Assembly: GCA_911728435.2 (NCBI GenBank)
Contig: OU452198.1
Coordinates: forward strand, 6,420,001-6,484,000
Reading direction: 5' to 3'
Length of the DNA: 64,000 nt
Source of the DNA: Apoderus coryli
Lineage: Eukaryota; Arthropoda; Insecta; Coleoptera; Attelabidae
Shown here: positions 1-9,680 of the stretch, piece after piece
Layout: every line of letters starts with the position of its first letter
Numbering within the stretch: the stretch's first letter is position 1
The notes under the pieces: generated by a model
Database searches by the model: none
What the model was told of the DNA's origin: nothing
The model's input: the letters and a program-made list of their open reading frames with translations, nothing else
Position numbers and translations under genes: made by a program

Positions 1-1130
1 CATAAACCGAACGTGTGGCAAATGTTTATATACCTAGCTCGTTTCTATTCATTGTTACACATTATACAGTAAGGCTAATAATAAAAATCTTGTAAAAGAA
101 TCTACAAAATTTTCGAAGGACCATTTTTTAATCGAGATATGTTTTTTTTATTATTTCTCGTTTTTTCTTTATAAAAACTATTAATTTTGTGTATAACATC
201 ACATTTTTTATTTAATTTACATAAGAACGTTTCGTGCTACTATTTAGCACATCCTCAGCTACAACAATTAAAAAAGAGAATGTTGCGTCCACAGCATTGT
301 ATAGGTATAGTTATAATCCTTATCATATTCTCTATTTCATTTAATTAATTCTTAATTCGTATTTAATCTACTAATCTTAATAAAATATAATGAAAATCTA
401 CAAGATTTGTCCTTTTCCTTTTTCATTCTTATTTGCATCAGACAAATCTTCGCGGCTGTATGACCTTTTAGTTTAATACCGCCGCCGCTACACTCCCTAC
501 GTGGAAGTGTAAATTCATTCAGTTTTCGACTATTGAGATTGAATCATCGCTATCGCTGTCGAAGTTCACCCGCTGTAATATATTATACTAATCATAAAAC
601 CGCCCGCATTATATTTGTATAGTCGTGTGTGTGTGTGTGAAGGATTGGCAGACCTAGAAGACCTATCGAAGCTGGCCAGCTGAAGATTCTGGACGGCCGA
701 CCACGCAAAGGTAGGAACTAAAAGGTCTCGCTTATTTTTAACCTTATTGAAATCTACCCTGGTCCATTTTCTTCCTGAGCTCCCGAGTATTATTTCATTG
801 TATTAATAACCCTGTTTCTCGCCCTTCGCGAAAACCAGGGCTACCCCTCATACTCCAGAGAAAAACATTAAAAACTTACACATTAGCAAATCCCTAATAC
901 CAATAACTAACTATAGTAATATTTGTATTACAAGATGTATCTTACGAACACACCTCGTAGGAAAAAAACCAACTATACTATTATCAAAAATAAATGAAAT
1001 TTGCGCTGATAAATAAATACACAGAAGCAGTGTTTGAACGAAATTATTGTGACGAATATTCAAATGTCCCCTACTCTTAAAGATAAATAAATCCATCCGG
1101 CAACACCGCCAGGTGTCTATTCATACTCAC
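1..1130. other. Unassigned AT-rich DNA
   Basis: I see no gene here. The stretch has a short GT dinucleotide run at 625-639. It also has a more GC-balanced patch at about 640-715 that is followed by GTAGGA, which could mimic a splice donor, but no reading frame through it is long enough to support an exon. The short reverse-strand ORF near 911-1096 resembles nothing I know. Confidence 0.5.
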
Positions 1131-1320
1131 GCTGCTATTGTCGTCGAACACCACAGAATAGAATAGAAGAGAATATAAAGCTCCAGAACGTTCTTGGTTG
1201 CTGTAGAAGACAAATCATATATAAAGCGAGCGTGAGAGCGACAGACAACTAATCATGAAGTGAATAGGCTATAGTTCACATACATCGAACCGAGAAACAC
1301 GTTACATTGGTGTCAGGTCA
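1131..1320 (+). mobile_element. Possible LTR end with adjacent primer-binding-like site
   Basis: Two TATA-like motifs (TATAAAGC near 1176 and TATATAAAGCGAGCG near 1219) are followed by a GC-richer stretch and then TTACATTGGTGTCAGG near 1304. A TATA box, a short transcribed part, a CA end and then TGGTGTCAG is the usual order at the 3' end of a Ty3/gypsy-type LTR and the bases after it. I see no second LTR and no gag or pol sequence, so this would be a solo or broken LTR. The assignment rests on layout only. Confidence 0.3.
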
Positions 1321-1333
1321 AGGGGTGTTTTGT

Positions 1334-1503
1334 TGTTTAACAAAACAAGACTTAAATTCCGAGAGTTTGTCTGTCAACTAGTGGTACTTTCACCAGACGA
1401 TCGATCACCACTGATGAGTCGTGGATCGACGAAACGGCCGTCTGGTGAAAGTATAGTGGTTGACAGACAAACTCTCGGAATTAAAGTCCTGTTTTGTTAA
1501 ACA
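1334..1503. repeat. Near-perfect inverted repeat enclosing a hammerhead core
   Basis: The left arm (1334-1398) and right arm (1440-1503) are almost exact reverse complements over about 64 bp, including TGTTTAACAAAACA at the outer end and TTTCACCAGAC at the inner end. The roughly 40-base apex contains the hammerhead core described separately. The few mismatches cluster near 1378-1386. The whole unit would fold into one long hairpin as RNA or single-stranded DNA. The TGGTGA of the right arm can pair either with the left arm or with the hammerhead stem I, so the two folds compete. Confidence 0.85.
1405..1448 (+). ncRNA. Type I hammerhead ribozyme motif, minimal stem III
   Basis: All core elements are present in order. 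Stem I 5' strand is TCACCA (1405-1410); then CTGATGA (1411-1417). Stem II is GTCG (1418-1421) with loop TGGAT and CGAC (1427-1430). GAA follows at 1431-1433. Stem III is the self-complementary ACGGCCGT (1434-1441) with no loop. The cleavage base is C1442, and stem I 3' strand is TGGTGA (1443-1448). Every stem pairs perfectly, including the required G10.1-C11.1 and A15.1-U16.1 pairs. In known families, very short palindromic stem III hammerheads belong to Penelope-like retroelements and animal retrozymes and are thought to act as dimers; assignment here is inference. Caution: one reading frame of the same bases gives ITTDESW, which resembles the first catalytic block of mariner transposases. 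Confidence 0.75.
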
Positions 1504-1710
1504 AGCCCATTTCTAATATAGGCGGTCCCGCTTAAGGGAGTATCGGCGCATCTATGTGTTGGTAGTCGTGCTTTATGGGGTCAGTGACCTCCCAGGCAGT
1601 CGATATAGTGAATTGTTGTTCGCTCGGCGTACTACCAACGAAAACTAGATGTCGTCAAACACATTATTTTACATCTCTGTACCGTGTGGGGTATATACCA
1701 CATTATTTAC

Positions 1711-1759
1711 GAGAGTTTGGCTGTCAACTACTGACCGATCACCACTGATGAGTCGTGAT
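1711..1759 (+). repeat. Truncated second hammerhead unit
   Basis: GAGAGTTTG and CTGTCAACTA recur here as at 1361-1380, followed by ATCACCACTGATGAGTCGTG, the 5' half of the hammerhead. The similarity stops before the GAAA block, where the mariner relic begins, so this copy cannot fold as a ribozyme. The CTGATGAG of this unit lies 333 bp from that of the intact motif and the flanking repeat 350 bp away, which suggests a head-to-tail array with a unit of roughly 330-350 bp. Confidence 0.65.
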
Positions 1760-1770
1760 ATATTAACATA

Positions 1771-2385
1771 CATGGCCTGATATTTTGTTTGAAACGACAC
1801 CCGTATTCCCATATTTTTTGGATTCTTTCATTTTTTTCAGGTGTCGAAAATCGTTGACCTCTCAGTTTGTTTTTTACGTACGGGAATAGAAAGAAGTCAT
1901 TCGGTGCCAAGTCAGGACTATATGGCGGATGACTCATCAAATCGATGTTTTGGGTGCTCAAAAATGCAGTTGTTTGAGCCGATGTGTGAGAGCTCGCATT
2001 GTTGTGGTGAAGAGTGATCCTTCTTCGGCGGTTGGTTTTGCTGATTGCTTGGAAGACAACTGGCAAACAAATGGTTGTGTACTACTCAGAATTGACTGTT
2101 GTTCTAGTGGTACGGTTGCGACATGTCCAATTTTTCCGAAAAAACAGGCGACCATTTGCTTGGAAGTGCTTCGTGCGCGAATATCTTTTGTGGATTTGGC
2201 TCATCTTGAAACACCCATACAGTCGACTGCTGTTTACTTCGTTCGTATTTTTTGAGCATTTCTCAATCTCTTGATAGGTCACATGACCATATTGCAGTAT
2301 CAGTTCGGCACAACAACTGATTTTGGACGACCTTCGCGAAATTCGTCTTGGAGTGAACTACGACCGCGATTGAATTCACCATACC
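1771..2385 (-). pseudogene. mariner transposase relic (mauritiana-like), frameshifted
   Basis: Read on the reverse strand, three frames together give an eroded mariner transposase. An N-terminal piece encodes WYGEFNRGRSSL near 2380-2340. A central piece has the GHVATVPLEQ block near 2120-2095. The C-terminal piece has LHHNNASSHTSAQTT followed by SPDLAPNDFFLFP and KNKLRGQRFSTPE. The spacing between the second and third catalytic positions is that of DD34D elements, but the second Asp (normally HDN) reads Asn, and the first catalytic block is missing. Frameshifts, the Asp change and lost segments make it inactive. No terminal inverted repeats were found: the left neighbour is the hammerhead unit and the right edge abuts the tandem-duplicated LINE. 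Confidence 0.85.
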
Positions 2386-3762
2386 ATCGATAAACAGGCT
2401 GTAGAGCCCGAGATAGACCCTGATGAGCTCAATGAATTTTATTGTTCTATTGGTAAAAAACTTTGAGACTCAATTAAGCCAAAACGTGATGCCTTGAGTT
2501 ATCTTAAAACTGAACATCCACCCACAAAATTTTGCCTATCACCGGTCGATTTGACGAAACTGTTTGAGGTCATTCGTAACATAAAAAATAAAAACTCTTG
2601 TGGAGTTGATGGGATTGCGCTGAAGGTCATCGAGAATTTGCCACTTCCTGCATACAAAGTGTTGATGGATGCAATCAACCTATCATTTCTGAGTGGAATA
2701 TTTCCTGCTTGCCTTAAGACTGCATTGGTAATTCCTTTATATAAAAAAGGTGAAATAGATAATCCGTCGAATTTTAGACCTATTTCCCTACTTTCAACCT
2801 TTTCAAAAATAATTGCAAACTGGTCAAGAATAGACTTCAAGATTATCTGGGGACACACAATATAATAACTTCTGCGCAGTTTGGTTTCCAGAGATCGAGA
2901 AGCACATCAGACGCTATATTTCTGTTTTTGGAAAACGTTTACACTAAACTTAATAAGGGTAGAGCGGTTGCCGGAGTGTTTTGTGACTTTTCTAAGGCAT
3001 TCGATTGTGTGGATCACTGCGTTCTCCTTCGGAAGCTTAATTTTTATCGCTTTCTGGGGTTCATGCAGTCGAGCTTTATTCACATGTGTCTTTATTTTAC
3101 AAAAAGGGCAATCCGCTATCTGTGTAGGGTTGCTGTAGGGGCAAGTTGTAGAAAACTGCTTAAGAAACATCAAATATTGACACTCACTTCATTATTTATA
3201 TTAGAAACTGTATGTCTCCTGCATAGAAACTTGCAGATTATATCTTCGTCTGCTCCATGGGCTCACCGTTATCCTACGAGATTGCTCCAACACACACACA
3301 CCTACCTATACCTAGATCAGCCTTAGCAAGGAGATCTCTCATTTATGAAAGCCGCAAGATTTATAATCACTTGCCACCAACTTTAACGGCAATGGACAAT
3401 TATAGGCAATTTAGAAGGTCTGTCAAAAGACAAAGCCTACTATTAAATCGATGATTTCTTTTCAGATGCCTGAAAGTCACTATGGGATGGAAAGGCCACT
3501 GAATTCATTCACACTGTATCGTGGGCATTCGTCGCTCAAAGGTTAATTAGTTGATGTTAGGTGAAAGTTTGATCTGTTTATTGCCAACTTTTACAAGACA
3601 TCCTGTATAATGTACAACAGTGTATTTGCAACAACAATAATAATTATTATACAGAAATGTATTTATAGGATGGCGAGACATTCGTCACAGACATCTTAGA
3701 CAATACCTTTTACGTCTAGATAATATGATATGGGTAGGTTTTGATTAAAATTATTATTTTGT
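2386..3762 (+). pseudogene. Deleted LINE, copy 1 (reverse transcriptase fragment)
   Basis: The open frame starts at the junction with DPDELNEFYCSIGKK, meets a TGA at about 2464, then continues through the reverse transcriptase N-terminal block (NSCGVDGIALKVIE, ALVIPLYKKG, NFRPISLLSTFSKI) to about 2865. A second frame holds FCDFSKAFDCVDH, the block with the first catalytic Asp (near 2980-3020). The fingers-palm centre with the YADD motif is missing. A C-terminal tail (SLIYESRKIYNHLPPTL) follows at 3257-3454, and an AT-rich 3' end with TATAATGTACAACAG closes the unit. The organisation resembles CR1/Jockey-type LINEs. This copy has two more bases in the CA run near 3290 than copy 2, so its C-terminal part is out of frame. 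Confidence 0.8.
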
Positions 3763-5137
3763 ATCGATAAACAGGCTGTAGAGCCCGAGATAGACCCTGA
3801 TGAGCTCAATGAATTTTATTGTTCTATTGGTAAAAAACTTTGAGACTCAATTAAGCCAAAACGTGATGCCTTGAGTTATCTTAAAACTGAACATCCACCC
3901 ACAAAATTTTGCCTATCACCGGTCGATTTGACGAAACTGTTTGAGGTCATTCGTAACATAAAAAATAAAAACTCTTGTGGAGTTGATGGGATTGCGCTGA
4001 AGGTCATCGAGAATTTGCCACTTCCTGCATACAAAGTGTTGATGGATGCAATCAACCTATCATTTCTGAGTGGAATATTTCCTGCTTGCCTTAAGACTGC
4101 ATTGGTAATTCCTTTATATAAAAAAGGTGAAATAGATAATCCGTCGAATTTTAGACCTATTTCCCTACTTTCAACCTTTTCAAAAATAATTGCAAACTGG
4201 TCAAGAATAGACTTCAAGATTATCTGGGGACACACAATATAATAACTTCTGCGCAGTTTGGTTTCCAGAGATCGAGAAGCACATCAGACGCTATATTTCT
4301 GTTTTTGGAAAACGTTTACACTAAACTTAATAAGGGTAGAGCGGTTGCCGGAGTGTTTTGTGACTTTTCTAAGGCATTCGATTGTGTGGATCACTGCGTT
4401 CTCCTTCGGAAGCTTAATTTTTATCGCTTTCTGGGGTTCATGCAGTCGAGCTTTATTCACATGTGTCTTTATTTTACAAAAAGGGCAATCCGCTATCTGT
4501 GTAGGGTTGCTGTAGGGGCAAGTTGTAGAAAACTGCTTAAGAAACATCAAATATTGACACTCACTTCATTATTTATATTAGAAACTGTATGTCTCCTGCA
4601 TAGAAACTTGCAGATTATATCTTCGTCTGCTCCATGGGCTCACCGTTATCCTACGAGATTGCTCCAACACACACACCTACCTATACCTAGATCAGCCTTA
4701 GCAAGGAGATCTCTCATTTATGAAAGCCGCAAGATTTATAATCACTTGCCACCAACTTTAACGGCAATGGACAATTATAGGCAATTTAGAAGGTCTGTCA
4801 AAAGACAAAGCCTACTATTAAATCGATGATTTCTTTTCAGATGCCTGAAAGTCACTATGGGATGGAAAGGCCACTGAATTCATTCACACTGTATCGTGGG
4901 CATTCGTCGCTCAAAGGTTAATTAGTTGATGTTAGGTGAAAGTTTGATCTGTTTATTGCCAACTTTTACAAGACATCCTGTATAATGTACAACAGTGTAT
5001 TTGCAACAACAATAATAATTATTATACAGAAATGTATTTATAGGATGGCGAGACATTCGTCACAGACATCTTAGACAATACCTTTTACGTCTAGATAATA
5101 TGATATGGGTAGGTTTTGATTAAAATTATTATTTTGT
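3763..5137 (+). pseudogene. Deleted LINE, copy 2 (identical tandem copy)
   Basis: This copy carries the same 5' truncation, the same TGA, the same missing YADD region and the same 3' end as the copy immediately upstream. The only difference I can see is a CA run two bases shorter near 4670. That change joins FCDFSKAFDCVDH to the C-terminal tail in one 174-codon frame (4305-4829). The join reflects the shared internal deletion and is not a functional enzyme. Sharing truncation and deletion points means the two copies arose by duplication of one damaged insertion, not by two retrotranspositions. Confidence 0.8.
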
Positions 5138-6489
5138 GACAGATTGTGAAATATACTGGTAATGCGTGGTTGGGACATTAAAAAATTTAATTGAAAATAT
5201 TATAATGTCTAGTCATTATTTGTTAGAAAGAATCTGAATGTTGAAATGCATTGTCAAGAATATAAAAATCACTATTAATTATGTTAATGTTGTGTTTTCC
5301 ACTTTTACACATTCATTATTTAAGTGGCATTTACACAGAGTCTTACACCACACTAAACTAAATTTAAATTTTATGCACTGCCAGAAGTGTTTTTCGTTGA
5401 ATTGTCGGAAAACCTCGGAAAATTAAATCGAAACAGGGGTTTTAATAGGCTACCCTGGGAACGTAATTTCTTCTAAGTGTATCAGGTAAATTCGGTAGAG
5501 TCTAATAAAATGCTCTGTTAACTGGCCTACTCTGTATATTAAAATCTTAACTACAAGATTTACATCACAATCAACAGTTGTAAAAAAGGAACAAACATGT
5601 CAGGTAGAGAGTATTATTCTGCGTTTGGCAATATTTATACATTTTCAATGCATGTAAATTATGTTAAAATAAATACGTTTCCTGTGGCATATTTGTCTCA
5701 GCCTTCGCACGTACCGCCATCACCTTAGAATGACATATTATTCACTTTCCGAGAATACCTCCACAATATAATATTGTGTTTGGATGTGAAAAAGGCCGAA
5801 AGTAAACAGGATATATTCAAATGTCTAAATGTATTATTAAAGGAAAACAAAACTATTATTTTTCTTAACACAAGTATGTAATTGACGTGAACTGTTGTTA
5901 TCGATGATAAAAAAAAATCAAAGGCTATCAAACCCATAAATTATCTACGGACTTGCAGACGACAGCAGCAGCAGCACATGAAACACAAATTTTTTGGTAC
6001 GGGGGGCACTAATCTAGTTCCATAGACGTGTCCAATAGATCAAAGAAGACGTAATAGGTATATGAAACTAATTGCCTAATTTGAATTATCAAAAATATTT
6101 CACATACACCTATGGAAACAGCCCTGGAATGATAGGTTAGGATATTGTCGACTACTTCTTGTACACCATGAATGCACTAATTAATTATTGTCCATAGTTG
6201 CGGAGTTCCCATTTTGGATACTTTTGGGATGATTTAAATATCTTTCAACGTGGCTATGACCATCTTTCAAAATTATTATGACAGATGGCACATATTAATT
6301 AAGTTTTACAAATAATTCCATACAATATGAATGTAAATAAGTACTCGAATGCTGTTTTAACAGGTTTATACTAATGGCTTCATCCCAGTCCTAGGTCCAT
6401 TAGTTTTTGGTTGAAATCGCTTAAGCACTGTGGTAGTGTGTTTCAAATAGCAGCAGTGGTCTAGTTTATTTTGAAGCATTTTTTATCTG
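5138..6489. other. Unassigned AT-rich DNA
   Basis: No gene is supported. The short forward ORF at 5238-5426 and the reverse ORF at 5725-5937 have no recognisable motif and fit chance open frames in AT-rich sequence. A small CAG run (GACGACAGCAGCAGCAGCAC) lies near 5959. Confidence 0.5.
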
Positions 6490-6630
6490 CTTTAACTCAT
6501 ATACCAAAATTTAGCTCAATTGGTTAAAGCGTTTGGGCACTATCACACACAGACAGACTTCCATGGGCAAATGGTCTTAATCGTCTCAGGGAACTTCAAA
6601 ATGGTTGTATCCGTCTTTATCTCAATTTTT
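6490..6630 (+). repeat. Dispersed repeat ending in CGTCTTTATCTC
   Basis: The string TATACCAAAATTTAG, then a short cacacagacagact tract, then ATGGTCTTAATCGTC and CGTCTTTATCTC recurs at 52320-52475 and in part at 46375-46430. In the 52.3-kb copy it is followed by GCGTTCACAATAGTTTCCCT, a string that also occurs reversed near 44945-44985. It is an interspersed family of unknown class; the hydrophilic-sounding short ORF at 6520-6738 crosses it and is not a gene. Confidence 0.55.
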
Positions 6631-7595
6631 AGCTCTCCATATCATATATGTAATATTTATGGAGACTATCAGTTTCATGAAAACATTTTTTTTATTTCAC
6701 CGGAAACACTTGTTTTTGGTCATTTTATACATAAATAAGTAGTTTTAAAAAAATGTCTGTCTGTCTGTCTGTCTGTATCCCTGAAAACGCAAAAACCACT
6801 TAACAGATTTTACCCAAATTTGGTACAAAAATACTATTGGACATGGCAAGGAGCTGATTAAATTTTGGGAAACATTGAGCGTAGGCAAGGGGTTCAAAAG
6901 AGGGTTCCAAAATAAAAAAAAATCATAGTTCTTAAACTTATCTGAAATACCTACTGCATAATATTTTACGCATTTAAACCTTAAACTAAGAATTTTTATA
7001 TTTAACTAGTTGAATTGGTGTTAAAAATACAATACAAAAATTAATGTATCATAGGCGTCCCAGAGAATTCTATAAAAGGGTCAGAAAAAATGTGTATCCC
7101 TGATAACACAAAAACTACTTAACGAAATTTAACCACATTTGGTACGAAAATACTGCAGGATATTTATAGTTGGAGATTAACATTGAGCGTAGACAAGGAG
7201 TTTAAAAGAGGGTTCAAAAATTCAAAAAATAATATCCGAAATATTGAATAATTTTTTGTTCGTTTAATTAAATATTACTTAAAATATTTAACCTAAACAA
7301 TTAGACCACATTGACGTTCGAAAAAAATGTAAAATGGGGTAAAAAGGTTAGAAAAAAACGTATTTTTTAAACATAGCAGAAATATTGACTAGTTATTTAT
7401 AGCTTTGATAGAATATATGTTATAAAATGTGTTATAAATAACTTGTTTTCATGGGCGTTCGTAAATAGTGTAAAAGGGATCAAAATAAAAAAATATATAC
7501 TTCCTAAACTTATTCGAAATACGGAACAATTTTTCCTATTTGTGATAGAATATAACCTAAAAATGTTACATAAATGAACTGGCTCACACAGGCGT
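6631..7595 (+). mobile_element. Helentron-like non-autonomous element, copy A, 3'-truncated
   Basis: It begins with AGCTCTCCATAT, then TATGGAGACTAT, TTTCACCGGAAA, a short CTGT tetranucleotide run (6755-6776), and the block GAAAACGCAAAAACC. Next come spaced sub-repeats, each holding a GGCGTTCG-type core (near 7310, 7445, 7590). The 3' end with ATATGGAGAGCT is absent; similarity fades near 7595. It matches copies at 10927-12580 and 52994-54909 and carries no coding sequence. Confidence 0.7.
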
Positions 7596-7769
7596 TCGAA
7601 AATTGAAATATTGCCCCTTCTTTTTCAAATACCCTGTATATACAATTTACAATGATATAACATAATAGAGATAATCTTAAAAGTAAAACTTTTGGCTAAA
7701 TAAAAGATTACAATAAATCGTATCTGTTGTAATAATCCATCTCAGAGAGGAGTAAAAATTTATTTATAA

Positions 7770-8167
7770 GGAAATGAAACTGCGTCTACTCCACAAAATA
7801 TCATTTAAACACTGTCAGACATGTTTCGAGATCTGAGCTCTCATCATCAGTGACAATAACGTACAAAAGTCATCATAAGAAGGTTAAACTAGATTTAAAC
7901 ATCAACATATCAACCTTGTGAAAAAAAACTTTGAAGTAAAAATTACATAAAGATGAAAATTAAATCAATTATACATTGAACATAACAATGTGAGTCACAT
8001 TACATCTTTATGTAATTTTTACTTCAAAGTTTAACCTTCTTATGATGACTTTTGTACGTTATTGTCACTAATGATGAGATCTCAGATCTCGAAACATGTC
8101 TGACAGTATTGTTCAGATTTGAACATGTATAAATGATATTTTGTGGAGTAGACGCACTTTCATTTCC
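7770..8167. mobile_element. Foldback element with hammerhead-like motifs in both arms
   Basis: The left end (GGAAATGAAA, then GCGTCTACTCCACAAAATA) and right end (TATTTTGTGGAGTAGACGC, then TTTCATTTCC) are inverted copies, and the similarity extends to the centre near 7985. The left arm on the reverse strand (7814-7854) and the right arm on the forward strand (8064-8104) each hold GATGATGAGA, a short stem, CTCGAAACATGTC and a flanking GTCA/TGAC pair. These resemble a hammerhead core with an altered first strand. A second element with the same design is at 45223-45630. Ends of this kind resemble the repeats of Penelope-like elements; that link is inference. Confidence 0.7.
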
Positions 8168-9230
8168 TTCAATTACAATAAATGTTGAAAATGTCCACAT
8201 CTTAATAAACTTTTACAATTAAATTTAAAACAAAGAACACAACCGCGCCAGTTCAAATGATAATCATAAAGCGTATACCAGCGCAACAACACGAACTATT
8301 TCTGAATTTTATTTGTCCTTATGATCAGACTACAAAATATGGATAACTAGCTTAGTAAAATGCAAAAACAACAACATCGGAAACAAAACAACAAATAATT
8401 TCATGTCCTCGTTCTCTTGAAGTATTTCATATATTTCGTATAATTTCTTCGTCGTCTTGCAACCATATTATGACACATGATTTAGTTTTTCGCATTCAAT
8501 AATAATTAATATTCATAAAACAAACAACTCTTGTCACTAAGACGAGTGAATTCTATAAATAATCATTATTTTCCACTGAATTCCAATAATACCTATATTA
8601 AATATCAGGACAGGGTTGGCTTAAGACCATTCAACTCAGGCGGTTGCTAGTAATATGATAAACTATCACTGCTTCTTCTTAAATAATAGAAGCGGCAACA
8701 GCGCATCATTAAAAATATTCTTAAACGATAGATCATGGTCGTATAGCAAGGTTGCCAAAAATATTTGTAATAATAGGTACCTTGCCTAATCTACAAAGCT
8801 TACTCCCACCGGCCCTGTAAGAGGATATAGGTAATACTTGTATAATAACGCATGTATGTATGTTGGTACCTAACTATATATGATAAATATTTGCAATTTA
8901 AAAGTAAAATAAACTGGTTATCATTGGCGTATCAGAGTGTTAGTTCAAGTAAATCATGCTCTTATATGTATAACCTTCAATATTGACATTCCAAACGTAA
9001 CAATAGTACCTATGTGTTGATATTGCTGTAACCTTTAAAAGCTGCGTACGCTTAAATTATTAGTGTTTTGTTAACATTGACATTTCAATTGCCTAACTAA
9101 ACAAGAATGACGAGAGTTGTGCGTCTGTATATAGTCTACAATGCTCAAATAAACTTTGAGGTGTCTTATTGCAGTGGTTACCATTTGGGGTTCGTCTGAG
9201 ATCTGCCATAGATCCTCTTCTTCTAATAAA
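8168..9230. other. Unassigned AT-rich DNA
   Basis: I recognise no gene, RNA or repeat here. There is no long open frame on either strand. Confidence 0.5.
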
Positions 9231-9239
9231 CTCATATGG

Positions 9240-9450
9240 GTCTCCTAAATAAATTCCCTACCCTTTGGAAGATGTTCCTTTAGTACAGCTGCCAAATATT
9301 GTGTTTCAACATGATGGTGCATTATTCTCGAAATATTCGAGACTAAACTCGATATGGACTTCTCAAGTGGTTCAATTTGTTAAAAACTTTGGCATCTTTT
9401 TAATTTTAACTGATTTCTCGCCTGTTTTTTTTGAGAAAAACTGGTAATGT
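9240..9450 (+). pseudogene. Tc1/mariner-type transposase scrap
   Basis: The frame at 9265-9447 starts with MEDVPLVQLPNIVFQHDG. EDVPL..NI.FQHDGA is the block around the second catalytic Asp of DD41D-type Tc1/mariner transposases, and the same block occurs in the better preserved relic at 23.2 kb (EDVPLNLAQNM, then QHDGPP). After HDGA the frame loses similarity and the third catalytic Asp is not seen. It is a short, dead fragment. Confidence 0.55.
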
Positions 9451-9680
9451 GGCAACTGTACTTTTAGAGGCGGATACGCGTTTGTTTACCGGAACTCTTT
9501 GGGGAAATATGGAATACAAACAATCGTAGTCGTGTCATTCTTCATCAAAGTGCATTAATCATATCGGTGAATTTTGGAAAACAATCAGACAACCTTTAAT
9601 TAATTTTGTTGGCAATACTCACACACCGCGAAAATTAGCCGAACGCTGAAATTTACTCTAAGTTTAACATCCATTTTCTC

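Larger units (their letters stand above)
2386..5137. repeat. 1.38-kb direct tandem duplication
   Basis: Bases 2386-3762 (1377 bp) and 3763-5137 (1375 bp) are head to tail and read as identical except for one CA repeat unit. The first unit starts exactly where the mariner relic ends and the second starts after ATTATTTTGT. Flanking DNA is old and eroded, so identity this high means a recent duplication, gene conversion or an assembly artefact. Confidence 0.9.
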
